From Hydrogenophaga sp. BPS33 (lineage in GTDB: Bacteria; Pseudomonadota; Gammaproteobacteria; Burkholderiales; Burkholderiaceae_C): 64,000 nucleotides of DNA. The position numbers and the translations under genes were made by a program. Of this stretch, positions 27,478 through 36,434 are shown in pieces. A model generated the notes under the pieces. It saw nothing but the letters and a program-made list of their open reading frames with translations, did not search any database and was not told the DNA's origin. The stretch covers positions 6,129,501 to 6,193,500 of the forward strand of contig NZ_CP044549.1 in the NCBI RefSeq assembly GCF_009859475.1, given 5' to 3'. The stretch's first letter is position 1. Each line of letters starts with the position of its first letter.

Positions 27478-27613
27478 CCCTCACCCCAACCCTCTCCCGC
27501 GCAGCGGGAGAGGCAGTGGATTACCGCGCTCTCCGGAAAGCGCGCGCTACTCCATCTCCGGAGCACGTGCCTTACTCCCTCTCCCGCTGCGCGGGAGAGG
27601 GAGGGGGTGAGGG
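27478..27613. repeat. 136-bp palindromic intergenic element inside the exopolysaccharide operon
   Basis: Two 36-bp arms (27478-27513 and 27578-27613) are inverted copies that differ at two positions. Each arm contains its own palindrome (CCTCTCCCGC-GCA-GCGGGAGAGG). A 64-bp spacer separates them. It fills nearly all of the 186-bp gap between the assembly genes and the export/kinase genes. Similar 'ccctctcccgc' palindromes are common dispersed repeats in high-GC proteobacteria (general knowledge). In RNA it would form strong hairpins and could attenuate transcription or protect the mRNA. Confidence 0.8.
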
Positions 27614-27651
27614 CGGGGCCCAACCCAAAACCATTTAAAGGAAGCTGAACC

Positions 27652-28389
27652 ATGACCCAGACCCAGCTCACCGACGCCACGCGCCACACCATCGCAGCGA
27701 TCGCCCTGCTGCTAGCGATCCCCGTCCAGGCACAAACCACCGACACCGGCGCCATCGCCCAACCGGTGGTCGCGCGCAGCGCCTCCAGCGTGGAGAGCAT
27801 GGGCGCGCCGCTGGCCGCGCCCAACACCGCCGGCGCCGACTACAAGATCACCGCCAACGACCTGATGGAGTTCGACGTGTTCGGCGTGCCCGACATGAAA
27901 CGCGACGTGCGCGTGAACGCCTCGGGCGAAATCTCGCTGCCGCTCATTGGACAGGTGCCGGTGGCCGGACTCACCGCGCAAGCCGCCGAAGACCGCATTG
28001 CCGCCAAGTACAAGGAGAAGTACCTGCAAGACCCGCAGGTCTCGCTCTTCATCAAGGAGTTCACCACGCAGCGCGTGGCCATCGAAGGCGCGGTGCTGCG
28101 CCCGGGCATCTACCCCATGACCGGGCAGCTCACGCTGCTGCGGGCCCTGGCGCTCTCCGGCGGCTTCGCGCCCTATGCCGACCTGAAGCAGATCGTGGTC
28201 TACCGCAACGAGGCCGGCGGCCAGCGCGAGCAAACCACCTACGACCTCGACAAGGTGCGCTCCGGCGCCGTGCCCGACCCTTCCATCCGATCGGACGACG
28301 TCATCGTCGTCCAGCGCGACGGCCGCCGCACGGCCCTGCGCGACTCGCTCTTCCGCGACGTGCTCGACACGCTCAACCCCTTCAAATAA
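27652..28389 (+). CDS. Polysaccharide export protein (EpsE/Wza family)
   Basis: 245 residues with a signal peptide cleaved near AQA-QT. The poly-export domain (YKITANDLMEFDVFGVPDM, GEISLPLIGQVPVAGL) is followed by one SLBB domain (RVAIEGAVLRPGIYPM) and a short C-terminal tail. There is no lipobox cysteine and no long C-terminal region, so it is shorter than E. coli Wza (about 380 residues) and like the EpsE type found with Burkholderiales-style clusters. It forms the periplasmic/outer-membrane part of the exporter together with the autokinase encoded next. An AAAGGAAG site precedes the ATG. Confidence 0.92.
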   Translation: MTQTQLTDATRHTIAAIALLLAIPVQAQTTDTGAIAQPVVARSASSVESMGAPLAAPNTAGADYKITANDLMEFDVFGVPDMKRDVRVNASGEISLPLIGQVPVAGLTAQAAEDRIAAKYKEKYLQDPQVSLFIKEFTTQRVAIEGAVLRPGIYPMTGQLTLLRALALSGGFAPYADLKQIVVYRNEAGGQREQTTYDLDKVRSGAVPDPSIRSDDVIVVQRDGRRTALRDSLFRDVLDTLNPFK

Positions 28390-28406
28390 ACGAGGGAGCA
28401 AACACC

Positions 28407-30836
28407 ATGGCCTACCACCCATCCCATCCCATGCCCGCCGCGCCCGGCCCGCGCGGCGGCCTGGCACTGCACCGTGACGGCGCCCTCTCCAACCACCTGC
28501 TGGTGCGCGACGAAGCCGGCATGCCCACCGAAGACCGCATCGACCTCAAAGCCATCTGGCGCGTGCTCGCCAAATACAAGTGGTCCATCGTCGGCGTCAC
28601 GCTGCTGTGCACCGTGGGCGCGCTGGTCTACACCCTGCGCATCACGCCGCAGTACCGCAGCAGCGTCATGCTGCAGATCGACCGCAACGCCCAGAAGGTG
28701 GTGGGCTTCAGCAACGAGGTGGAAGTGGACGAAGGCCCGCTGGCCGACCAACTGCAACTGCGCACCCAGATCGAACTGCTCAAGAGCCGCAGCCTGGCCG
28801 AGCGCGTGATCCAGGAGCTGGGCCTGTACAAAGGAGACACCACCACCGCGCCGGCACCGGAGTCCGTCACCGCCGCGGTGGCCGCCGCGAAGGCCGCCGA
28901 CGACCCGGTGAACCAGGTCACGGGCTTCTTCGGCAAACTGCTGAACAACCTGCGCATCCTCTTCGGCCCCGCGCAGTCCGACCCCGCCACGCTCAGCCGC
29001 ACCGGCACCGTGGCGCAGTTCTCCAAGTCGCTCAGCGTAGAGCCGGTGCGCAACTCGCGCCTGGTGCAGGTGAGCGTGCTCAACCCCGACCCGGAGATGG
29101 CTGCGCGCATCGCCAACAGCGTGGCCAAGACCTTCATGGCCAGCAACATCGAACGCAAGCTCGACTCGTCGATCTACGCGCGCCAGTTCCTCGAAGAGCA
29201 GATCAAGGAAACCAAGGCCAAGCTGGAAGAGAGCGAGCGCGTGATCAACCAGTACGCGAAGAAGAACGAGATCCTGAACCTGGGCGACAAGGGCAGCGCC
29301 GCCACCCAGACCTTCGTGGACTTCTCCGCCGCGCTGGGCAAGGCGCAGCAAGACCGCATCCGCGCCGAGACGCTCTACAACCAGGTCAAGCTCAACCCCG
29401 AGAGCGCGCCGCAGGCCGTGACCAACGAAGCCATTCGCGCCTACAAGGAACAGCGCGCCAAACTCGAAGCCGAGTACGCCAAGAACCAGGCCGTGTTCAA
29501 GCCCGACTACCCCGCCATGGTGCAGGCCCGCGCGCAGATCGCCGACCTGGAAGCGCGCATCAAGACCGAGGTGAACAACATCCTCGCCAGCATCCAGGCG
29601 CAGTACCTGGCGGCCAAGAAAACCGAAGACCAGATCCAGGGCAAGGTGGCCGCCAGCCGCAGCGAAGTGCTCACCGTGCAAGACCGCAGCGTGGACATGA
29701 ACCTGCTCAGCCGCGAGCTCGACACCAACCGGCAGGTGTACGACAGCCTGCTGCAGCGCCTGAAAGAGGTGAGCGTGACCGCCGGCATCACCGCCAACAA
29801 CGTGAGCATCGTCGACCAGGCCTCGGCACCGCTGTTCCCCGCCGCGCCGAACGTCAAGGCCAACCTCGGCCTGGGTGCGCTGCTGGGCATGTTCCTGGGC
29901 ATGCTGGTGGCGCTGCTGCGCGAACAGCTCGACGACTCGGTGAAGAGCGCCAACGACATCGAGAACCAGTACCAGTTGCCGCTGCTCGGCCTGATTCCAT
30001 TCACCAAAGCCGAGAAGCACCACACCGAACCCGTGGCCATGCTGGCCCACCGCGAGCCGCGCGGCACCTTCGCCGAGTCGTACCGCTCTGCGCGCACCGC
30101 GCTGCAGTTCAGCACCCCCGAAGGCGCGCCGCAGCACTTCATGGTGACCAGTTGCGGCAAGAGCGAAGGCAAGACCACCACCGCACTCGCGCTGGCCATC
30201 AACTTCGCGCAGCTCGGCCAGAAGGTGCTGCTGATCGACGCCGACATGCGCAAGGGCTGGATGCACAAGATGCTCAACCTGTCCAACGAGCGCGGGCTCT
30301 CCGACCTGCTGGGCAGCAACCGGCACCACGACCTCAGCGCGACGGTCAAGGAAACCATCATCCCCAACCTGGCCGTGATCACCGCCGGGCACATCCCGCC
30401 CGACCCGGTGGAACTGCTCATGGGTCCCCGGCTGGGCGAACTGCTGGAGAAGGCACAGGCCCAGGGTTACCAGCACGTGGTGATCGACGGTCCGCCCTTG
30501 CTCGGCATTGCCGACGCGATCGTGCTGGGCAACCAGGTGCAGAACATCGTGTTCGCGGTCAAGGCCGGCGCCACGCGCAAGGACGGCATCAAGGACGCGC
30601 TGCGCCGCCTGCGCAACGCGGGCCTGGCGCCCATGGGAGTGGTGCTCACGCACGCGCGCAACGAACACACCAGCGATTACGCCTACGCCGACTACTACGG
30701 CGACGGCTATACCGACCTGACGACACCGCACCCTTCGCGCACGCACGAACCTTCAGCCCACCACCCCGGCAACAGCCCCGTGCCGCTGCCCGGCAAGTCG
30801 CGCATCGAGCCCACGCTGGACCCCTACGCCACATGA
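28407..30836 (+). CDS. Polysaccharide co-polymerase/tyrosine autokinase (Wzc type)
   Basis: 809 residues. An N-terminal Wzz domain with a first membrane helix near residues 52-75 leads to a periplasmic coiled-coil (about 250-470), a second helix near 490-512 (GLGALLGMFLGMLVALL) and a cytosolic BY-kinase domain. Walker A-like SCGKSEGKTT is near residue 582, Walker A' VLLIDADMRKG near 607, Walker B VVIDGPPL near 690, and a C-terminal tyrosine cluster (DYAYADYYGDGY) near 757-768. Cycles of phosphorylation and dephosphorylation control polymer length and export. The matching phosphatase is the PHP-type enzyme at 31578. Confidence 0.95.
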   Translation: MAYHPSHPMPAAPGPRGGLALHRDGALSNHLLVRDEAGMPTEDRIDLKAIWRVLAKYKWSIVGVTLLCTVGALVYTLRITPQYRSSVMLQIDRNAQKVVGFSNEVEVDEGPLADQLQLRTQIELLKSRSLAERVIQELGLYKGDTTTAPAPESVTAAVAAAKAADDPVNQVTGFFGKLLNNLRILFGPAQSDPATLSRTGTVAQFSKSLSVEPVRNSRLVQVSVLNPDPEMAARIANSVAKTFMASNIERKLDSSIYARQFLEEQIKETKAKLEESERVINQYAKKNEILNLGDKGSAATQTFVDFSAALGKAQQDRIRAETLYNQVKLNPESAPQAVTNEAIRAYKEQRAKLEAEYAKNQAVFKPDYPAMVQARAQIADLEARIKTEVNNILASIQAQYLAAKKTEDQIQGKVAASRSEVLTVQDRSVDMNLLSRELDTNRQVYDSLLQRLKEVSVTAGITANNVSIVDQASAPLFPAAPNVKANLGLGALLGMFLGMLVALLREQLDDSVKSANDIENQYQLPLLGLIPFTKAEKHHTEPVAMLAHREPRGTFAESYRSARTALQFSTPEGAPQHFMVTSCGKSEGKTTTALALAINFAQLGQKVLLIDADMRKGWMHKMLNLSNERGLSDLLGSNRHHDLSATVKETIIPNLAVITAGHIPPDPVELLMGPRLGELLEKAQAQGYQHVVIDGPPLLGIADAIVLGNQVQNIVFAVKAGATRKDGIKDALRRLRNAGLAPMGVVLTHARNEHTSDYAYADYYGDGYTDLTTPHPSRTHEPSAHHPGNSPVPLPGKSRIEPTLDPYAT

Positions 30837-31552
30837 CTGCGAGGGCGCCCCAAGGGCGCAACCTGTTGCTCAAACTGCTGGACTTCGAGCGCTCCCCCGG
30901 CCGCTACCCGGTGGCCCTGCGCGAGCCCCGGCCGCTGTTCGACCACGTTCACAGCGTGATGCAACTCGCCGCCGGCCGCCCGGTGGACGGCCTGCGCGTG
31001 GCGGCGGCCAACGAACACGAGCTGCAACGCGCGGCGCGCTTCTTCGTGCGCACGGTCCTGCTGCGCCCGGGTGCCGACCCGCTCACCTTGCTCGGCCTGC
31101 ACCCTGGTTTCGAGCCCGAGCAACTGCGCGAGCACTACCGTCTGATGATCCGCCTGACCCATCCAGACTTCGTGGCGCAGGGCGAGCGCTGGCCCGCCGA
31201 TGCCGCCACGCGCATCAACCTGGCGAAGGACATGCTGTCGTCGCCACAGATGGTGGCCGGCCACGCCACCACGCAAGCTCCCGCGCAGATGGGCGGCGCA
31301 CCGGCCTGGGAGCCTGCCGCCAGGGTGGCGCGCATCAAGCACCCTCCACGCTCCCGGCCCATGATGCTGCCCAAGCCCGGCGCGAGTACTGCGCAGCAAG
31401 ACCCGCACGCACGCACGGCCGGCTGGGGCCCAGGCGGCAGCAGCAACGACGACCACTGGGCCGCGCCCCGGCGCCGCTGGACCCTGCGCGCCAAGCTCGC
31501 ACTGATCGGCATGGGCGCCTTGCTCATGACGGGCGTCCTGCTGTTCACCTGA
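30833..31552 (+). CDS. Tail-anchored J-domain (DnaJ-like) protein
   Basis: 239 residues, co-translated with the autokinase (ATGA overlap). Residues about 82-140 form a J-domain: DPLTLLGLHPGFEPEQLREHYR, the invariant HPD at 110-112 (in RLTHPDF), and INLAKDML. A Pro/Gly/Arg-rich linker follows. One hydrophobic helix at the extreme C-terminus (about 218-239, ALIGMGALLMTGVLLF) would anchor it in the inner membrane with the J-domain in the cytosol. J-domains recruit Hsp70 (DnaK). Context suggests recruitment to the export/kinase complex (inference). The N-terminal 80 residues are not recognised. Confidence 0.8.
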   Translation: MTARAPQGRNLLLKLLDFERSPGRYPVALREPRPLFDHVHSVMQLAAGRPVDGLRVAAANEHELQRAARFFVRTVLLRPGADPLTLLGLHPGFEPEQLREHYRLMIRLTHPDFVAQGERWPADAATRINLAKDMLSSPQMVAGHATTQAPAQMGGAPAWEPAARVARIKHPPRSRPMMLPKPGASTAQQDPHARTAGWGPGGSSNDDHWAAPRRRWTLRAKLALIGMGALLMTGVLLFT

Positions 31553-31577
31553 CGCAAGCCGATGTGAGGTGACCGCC

Positions 31578-32372
31578 ATGATCGACCTGCACTGCCACAT
31601 CCTGCCGGGCATCGACGACGGGTCGAAGTCGCTGGAGCAGTCGCTGGAGATGGCGCGCATTGCCGTGGACGACGGCATCCACACCCTGGCCTGCACGCCG
31701 CATATCTACCCGGGCATGTACATGAACGACGGCCCGGGCATCGAACGCGCGCGCGACGCGCTGCAGGCGCAACTCGACGAACACGGCATTGCCCTGAAGC
31801 TCGTGGTCGGGGCGGACGTGCACCTCGTGCCCGGCCTCGTCGAAGGCCTGCGCAGCGGGCGCGTGCCCACGCTGAACCGCTCGCGCTACTTCCTGCTGGA
31901 GCCCTCGCACACGACGCCACCACCCCGGCTGGAGGCGTCGGTGCTGCAGTTGATCTCTGCGGGCTACACCCCCATCGTCACGCACCCCGAGCGGCTGAGC
32001 TGGGTCGAGAGCCACTACCCCGTGTTCCAGCGGCTGATCGCACAAGGCGCCTGGATGCAGGTGACAGCGGGCGCGCTGACGGGGGTGTTCGGGAGTCGTG
32101 CGCGGTACTGGGGTGAGCGGTTCATTGGGGAAGGGCACACGCATTTGCTGGCGACGGACGCGCATTCGACCGGGCGGCGCTTGCCCCGCTTGACGCCGGC
32201 GTTGGCGGTGGTGCGGCGCTTGGTGGGAGAAGCAGAGGCACAGCGCCTGGTGGTGGAGCGACCGCAGGCGGTGTTGAACAACCTCGCGCCGCAAGACCAT
32301 GCGATTGCGCCTCGCCAGGTGGGTGGGCTTGCGAGCGTCAAGCGCTGGTGGTCGGAACTGCGGCCGACCTGA
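31578..32372 (+). CDS. PHP-type tyrosine-protein phosphatase (CpsB/YwqE family)
   Basis: 264 residues from the ATG at 31578, which has GAGG eight bases upstream. The N-terminal metal-binding signature DLHCHILPGIDDG and later THPER and ATDAHS motifs are those of manganese-dependent PHP-domain phosphatases (CpsB/EpsB/YwqE). They remove phosphates from the tyrosine cluster of the autokinase and so reset its cycle. Its place as the last gene of the operon, behind kinase and J-domain genes, fits this role. This phosphatase class is typical of Gram-positives but also occurs in Burkholderiales, instead of the low-molecular-weight Wzb type. Confidence 0.92.
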   Translation: MIDLHCHILPGIDDGSKSLEQSLEMARIAVDDGIHTLACTPHIYPGMYMNDGPGIERARDALQAQLDEHGIALKLVVGADVHLVPGLVEGLRSGRVPTLNRSRYFLLEPSHTTPPPRLEASVLQLISAGYTPIVTHPERLSWVESHYPVFQRLIAQGAWMQVTAGALTGVFGSRARYWGERFIGEGHTHLLATDAHSTGRRLPRLTPALAVVRRLVGEAEAQRLVVERPQAVLNNLAPQDHAIAPRQVGGLASVKRWWSELRPT

Positions 32373-32385
32373 CACACAGCGCCGC

Positions 32386-32412
32386 GGGGCCATCACCGAG
32401 GGTGATAGCCCC
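32386..32412 (+). terminator. Probable terminator hairpin of the exopolysaccharide operon
   Basis: Twelve-base arms (GGGGCCATCACC / GGTGATAGCCCC) with one mismatch and a GAG loop begin 13 bases after the last stop codon. The following bases (GTTCAACTTAAATCATTT) are AT-rich but hold no long T-run, so efficiency is uncertain. Confidence 0.6.
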
Positions 32413-32537
32413 GTTCAACTTAAATCATTTCACACACCCGGCATGGGGTCGTGTAATCCGATTCGCCGGCTTGGTCGAACACGGCCAAAGCGGCGGCAAC
32501 GGACGGGCATTCGTACCCACAGGAGACATCGAGACCC

Positions 32538-33449
32538 ATGCAAACACCTCATTCCTGGCGCTGCGCCCACGACATCGTGGCAGACAGCGCGCTGAACGTG
32601 CTGCTCCGCGAGTTTCTGCCCGACATGGAGCGGCTAAGCGGTGGCCAGTTGACCGTCAGCCTGCACCCCGATGGCGAATTGGGCGGCCCCGACGACATGG
32701 TGGACATGCTGGCTCGCAATGAGATCCAGATGCACCCGGTGTCCGGCATGATCCTGTCGCGCCTGACACCGGTGGTCGCCATCGAGGGATTTCCGTTTGC
32801 CTTCGGCACCAGCAAAGAGGCCTGCGCCGCCATGGCGGGCGCACCCGGCGACCGGGTGCGCGATGCCTTGCGCCAGCTGGGCATCCACGCCTTCAGGGCC
32901 GTGCTGCCGCAAGGCTTGAACCATGTGTTCAGCCGTGGCCGGCGCATCGAGCGCGCGACCGATCTCGATGGCCTGCGCATTCGCGTTGGCAACTCGCCGT
33001 ACCTGAAAGACCTCTACCGCTCCCTGGGTTGCGATCCGCAGCCGGTCGACCTGCAACACGTGACCGCGGCGCTGGCCGACGGCCGGGCCGAGGGGGTGGA
33101 GATGACCATCAACAGCGTGGAGCGCAGCCCCCGCCACCGCCACATGGACCACATCGCGATGGTCGGCATTCGGTTCGCGTGCTTCTGGCTGTGCGTGAAC
33201 CTGGACGCGTGGCAGATGCTCGATGCGCCCACACAGGAACGCCTGGAAGCGCATTTCGAGACGCTGGCCGCGCGCTACTCCGAAGACATGGACCGCCTGC
33301 ACGAAGAAAGCCTGAGCGTGCTGGAAAGCAAGGGCTACACCGTCACCGAGGTCCACCGCGAAGGATTGGTCACGCGCCTGAAAGAGAGTGGATTCATCGA
33401 ACGCTGGCGCGCGCATGCAGGCATTGCCCACACCGAGGAGCCATCATGA
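32538..33449 (+). CDS. DctP-type TRAP solute-binding protein lacking a signal peptide
   Basis: 303 residues of the TRAP-transporter DctP family: GGQLTVSLHPDGELGGPDDMVDML, a middle FPFAFGTSKEA, and the ligand-arginine region in GLRIRVGNSPYLKDLYRSLG. Members normally carry a Sec signal of about 25 residues. Here the sequence starts directly in the mature domain (MQTPHSWRCAHDIV), an AGGAG site sits before this ATG, and no in-frame upstream start with a hydrophobic stretch is visible. No DctQ or DctM membrane genes are nearby. It may be a cytosolic sensor or a decayed gene. It is coupled to the Bug gene by ATGA. Confidence 0.82.
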   Translation: MQTPHSWRCAHDIVADSALNVLLREFLPDMERLSGGQLTVSLHPDGELGGPDDMVDMLARNEIQMHPVSGMILSRLTPVVAIEGFPFAFGTSKEACAAMAGAPGDRVRDALRQLGIHAFRAVLPQGLNHVFSRGRRIERATDLDGLRIRVGNSPYLKDLYRSLGCDPQPVDLQHVTAALADGRAEGVEMTINSVERSPRHRHMDHIAMVGIRFACFWLCVNLDAWQMLDAPTQERLEAHFETLAARYSEDMDRLHEESLSVLESKGYTVTEVHREGLVTRLKESGFIERWRAHAGIAHTEEPS

Positions 33450-34423
33450 TTTCAAGACGCAAGACCCTCCAAGGCCTGGCAGGCGCGAGCCTGCTGGGGC
33501 ACAGCCTCCTGGCGAACGCGAACCCCAACTACCCCGAGCGGCCCGTACGGCTGGTGGTGGCCAAGCCCCCGGGAGGTCTGGACGACCGGGTCGCGCGCGC
33601 CATTCACGTCGAAGTGGAGAAGGTGCTGCGCCAACCTTTGGTGATCGAGAACATCGCCGGCGGCCAAGGGATCATTGGCACGCAGAACCTGATCCGCGCG
33701 CAACCCGATGGGTACAAGATCATGCTGCTCAACACCAAGCAGCAGATCACCGCTGGCGCCGTGATGGAGAAGACGCCCTACGACCTGACGAAGGACGTCA
33801 CACCCATCATCGCGTTCGCGAGCTACCGCTCCGCCATCATTGCGCACACCAGCATGGCCGGCACCTTCCAGGACATGCTGCGTTTCGCGAAGAGCAACCC
33901 CGGCAAAGTGCTGTACGCCTCCGCTGGCGTGGGCACCACCGGCCACCTGATTCTCGCGGTAGCGGCCCAGCAGGCGGGCGCGGACATGCTGCACGTGCCC
34001 TACCAGGGCGGTGGCCCGGCTTCGGCCGCCATCATGGCCGGGCAAGCGCATCTGTTCTATTCGGACATGACGACCGCCTTGCACGCCGCACGAACAGGCC
34101 GCGCCCGGATCGTGGCGCAGTCCGGCACCACGCGGTACAGGGAAGCGCCGGATGCGCCGCTGTTTTCCGAGCTGGGCTACAACCAGTTCAGCAATGGCTC
34201 GATCTCGCTCGTCGGCCCGGCCGGCATGGACCCGGCGGTGGTCGAGAAGATTCAAGCCGCCGTGCGCCAGGCCTGTGCGCAACCCGCGCTGATCGAGCTG
34301 CTGCAGAACGTGGGTGTGGAAGTCGATCTGGTGAACGGCGCGGGTCTGCGCAAGGAGATCGAAGACACGGCGGCGCAATGGGGGCCGCAGGCGAAGGCGG
34401 TGTTGGCTTCGGCGGGGAAGTAG
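33446..34423 (+). CDS. Bug-family (TctC-like) tripartite tricarboxylate binding protein
   Basis: 325 residues with a twin-arginine-like signal (ISRRKTLQGLAGASLLG) ending near ANA. The rest is standard for Bug proteins: YPERPVRLVVAKPPGGLDD, NIAGGQGIIGTQ, YASAGVGTTGHL and HVPYQGGGPA. These periplasmic proteins bind carboxylates and other small molecules; Burkholderiales have many orphan copies without TctA/TctB, as here. Its partner in the two-gene operon is an orphan DctP-like protein, which is an unusual combination. It ends seven bases from the convergent Fic gene. Confidence 0.92.
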   Translation: MISRRKTLQGLAGASLLGHSLLANANPNYPERPVRLVVAKPPGGLDDRVARAIHVEVEKVLRQPLVIENIAGGQGIIGTQNLIRAQPDGYKIMLLNTKQQITAGAVMEKTPYDLTKDVTPIIAFASYRSAIIAHTSMAGTFQDMLRFAKSNPGKVLYASAGVGTTGHLILAVAAQQAGADMLHVPYQGGGPASAAIMAGQAHLFYSDMTTALHAARTGRARIVAQSGTTRYREAPDAPLFSELGYNQFSNGSISLVGPAGMDPAVVEKIQAAVRQACAQPALIELLQNVGVEVDLVNGAGLRKEIEDTAAQWGPQAKAVLASAGK

Positions 34424-34430
34424 GGGGGCG

Positions 34431-35576
34431 TCAGGCGTAAGACTGGAATTGGTTACTGTCCCTGCTGAGCAGTTGCATCAGCTTGGGATGGATAAAAAGC
34501 TTCTCCTTGCCAAACGGCATTTCGCGCAGCACGCCCAGGGTGGCAAGATCGTGGAGGTAGCGTGAGGCGGCCTGCCGCTGGGCAATGCCTTTGTCTACCA
34601 GGTTGCCGATGCGGCAGTAGGGCTGCTCAAAGATCACGTCCACCAGCTCACGGGTGTAGATCTTGGGCAGGCGCGCGCGCACGTGTTCGGTGGTGTGCTC
34701 GGCCAGCGCGCGGATGGCGGCAATCTTGCCCGTGGTCCACTTGGACGTCTCGGCGACTGCTTGCAGCATGAAGATCAGCCACGGTTCCCAGGCCTCGTCT
34801 CTGGTGACGCTGAGCAGCAGGCGGTAGTAGTCGGCCTTGTGGGCGATCACATGGCGGCTCAGGTACAGGATGGGCAGGCTCAACAACTCTTCCTGGATGA
34901 GGTACAGGATGTTGAGCACGCGGCCGGTGCGGCCGTTGCCGTCGGTGAAGGGGTGTATGGCTTCGAACTGGTAGTGACCCACTGCCATGCGGATCAAAGG
35001 GTCCAGTTCGGTCTGGTTGTGCAGAAAACGCTCCCAGTTGGCCAACATGTCGCGCAAGCGGGCTTGGCCTTCGGGCGGGGTGTACACCACTTCGCCGGTG
35101 CGGTCGTTGGCGAGCTGGGTGCCCGGTGTGCGGCGAATGTCCATGTCCACCCCCTTGAGCGTGCGGCAAACGTTCACGGCGGTGGCGGTGCACAGCGGGC
35201 GCGCCTTGAGCGACTGAAAGCCTTGGTGTAGCGCGGTGCGGTAGCGCAGCGCCTCTTTGGTGGCTGGGTCGGCGTTGTCGTGGCCTTGCGCGTACTGAAA
35301 CAACTGGTCTGTCGTGGTCACGATGTTTTCAATTTCCGAGCTGTCTTTGGCTTCCAGCAGCGGAATGGTGTTGATCAGCATCGCCTGATTGGGGATCAGT
35401 TCAGCCGCCTGTTTGAGCTCGGCCAGGGCGGCGCGCGCCTCGATGCAGGCTTTGAGCACGGCCCGGCTTTCCAGCTCGTGCACTGGAGGCAGCGCGGGCA
35501 ATTCGTTGTGAGGCTGCTCGGGGTGCCAGGCGGGGGCGGCATTTTTCATGATGAAAAAATCTGATTTCAGCGACAC
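34431..35576 (-). CDS. Fic family protein (class II AMP-transferase)
   Basis: 381 residues. The Fic core motif [12 protein letters not shown] is intact near residues 208-219 and carries the catalytic His. An N-terminal inhibitory helix of the form [S/T]xxxE[G/N] is visible at residues 79-84 (SSEIEN), placing it in class II, where the Glu blocks productive ATP binding. The C-terminus has a winged-helix-like domain (residues about 295-375). Such proteins transfer AMP, or sometimes other groups, to Ser, Thr or Tyr of target proteins. The target is unknown. It stands alone, with repeated CGACA half-sites upstream. A later start at 35549 is also possible. Confidence 0.92.
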   Translation of the reverse strand: MSLKSDFFIMKNAAPAWHPEQPHNELPALPPVHELESRAVLKACIEARAALAELKQAAELIPNQAMLINTIPLLEAKDSSEIENIVTTTDQLFQYAQGHDNADPATKEALRYRTALHQGFQSLKARPLCTATAVNVCRTLKGVDMDIRRTPGTQLANDRTGEVVYTPPEGQARLRDMLANWERFLHNQTELDPLIRMAVGHYQFEAIHPFTDGNGRTGRVLNILYLIQEELLSLPILYLSRHVIAHKADYYRLLLSVTRDEAWEPWLIFMLQAVAETSKWTTGKIAAIRALAEHTTEHVRARLPKIYTRELVDVIFEQPYCRIGNLVDKGIAQRQAASRYLHDLATLGVLREMPFGKEKLFIHPKLMQLLSRDSNQFQSYA

Positions 35577-35664
35577 GTCGGCAGCTTATGTCGCCGCAGG
35601 CGACACGTCAATGAAACATGTTCTTTTTTAGAGGAAATGACGACATGTAATGGTTTCATGTCGT
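35570..35664. promoter_or_regulatory. Cluster of CGACA/TGTCG half-sites upstream of the Fic gene
   Basis: Five CGACA or TGTCG pentamers occur in 95 bp. Two inverted repeats stand out: TGTCGCC-GCA-GGCGACA (35589-35605, perfect 7-bp arms) and ACGACATG-N9-CATGTCGT (35640-35664, perfect 8-bp arms). The stretch covers the expected promoter of the minus-strand Fic gene. It looks like a multi-site operator. The protein that binds it is unknown; autoregulation through the winged-helix tail is one idea. Confidence 0.5.
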
Positions 35665-35722
35665 TCTGGAAACCCTATATGAACGGATCGGCTGGCTTCG
35701 CCGCCGGCAACTTGAAATCGAT

Positions 35723-36394
35723 TCAATGCGTGGCACCCGCCGCCAGCGCCGCGTCCTTCCGCACCCGCAACGCGCACTGCACGGCCAGTCGCAGGCCACG
35801 CACGATGTCGTCCAACGGCATGCCGGGCGTGCCCTGTTCGGGCAGCCAGGGCACGTGCACGAAGCCGCCGCGCGTGTGGCGCAAGCTGCGGCGGGTGGTC
35901 AGGGCGTGCATCAGGCCGTAGAACACGTGGTTGCAGACGAAGGTGCCGGCCGTCTGCGAGACTTCGGCCGCGAGCCCGGCCGCCTGCAGTTCGGCGAGCA
36001 TGGACTTGATGGGCAGGCCGGTGAAGTAGGCGGGGGGCGCACCGCGCCGCACCGGTGCATCGACAGGCCGAGCGCCCGCGTTGTCGGCCATCGGCGCGTC
36101 GTCGATGTTGATGGCCACGCGCTCGAGCGAGATAGCCCCACGTCCGCCGGCCTGGCCCACGCAGATCACGAGCGCGGGTCGGTGGGCCTCCAGCAGCGCC
36201 GTCAGGCAGCGCAAGGATTCGCCGAACACGGTGGGCAGTTGCGCCGCCACCACCGGGTGGTCCTGCAGTCGCTCACCGTGCAGGGCCTGCACGGCCTGCC
36301 AACTCGGGTTCACGGTTGCGCCGCCGAAGGCGTCGAAACCAGTGAGCAGAACCGTATGGGACGGCGGGGAGGTCGGGCGTCGGCGGGCGGGCAT
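35723..36394 (-). CDS. pcp: Pyroglutamyl-peptidase I
   Basis: 223 residues. This cysteine peptidase removes N-terminal pyroglutamate from peptides in the cytosol. The family pattern is clear: VLLTGFDAFGGATVNPSW at the N-terminus, GQAGGRGAISLERVAINIDD with the active-site Glu, the nucleophile Cys in TAGTFVCNHVFYG, and the catalytic His in GGFVHVPWLPEQ. The length is normal. It stands on the minus strand between the Fic gene and a DUF3014 gene, with no sign of co-transcription beyond shared orientation. Confidence 0.94.
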   Translation of the reverse strand: MPARRRPTSPPSHTVLLTGFDAFGGATVNPSWQAVQALHGERLQDHPVVAAQLPTVFGESLRCLTALLEAHRPALVICVGQAGGRGAISLERVAINIDDAPMADNAGARPVDAPVRRGAPPAYFTGLPIKSMLAELQAAGLAAEVSQTAGTFVCNHVFYGLMHALTTRRSLRHTRGGFVHVPWLPEQGTPGMPLDDIVRGLRLAVQCALRVRKDAALAAGATH

Positions 36395-36434
36395 CGCGCC
36401 AATCTAACCGCAGAAGGGCAGAAGGGCCGCCGCC

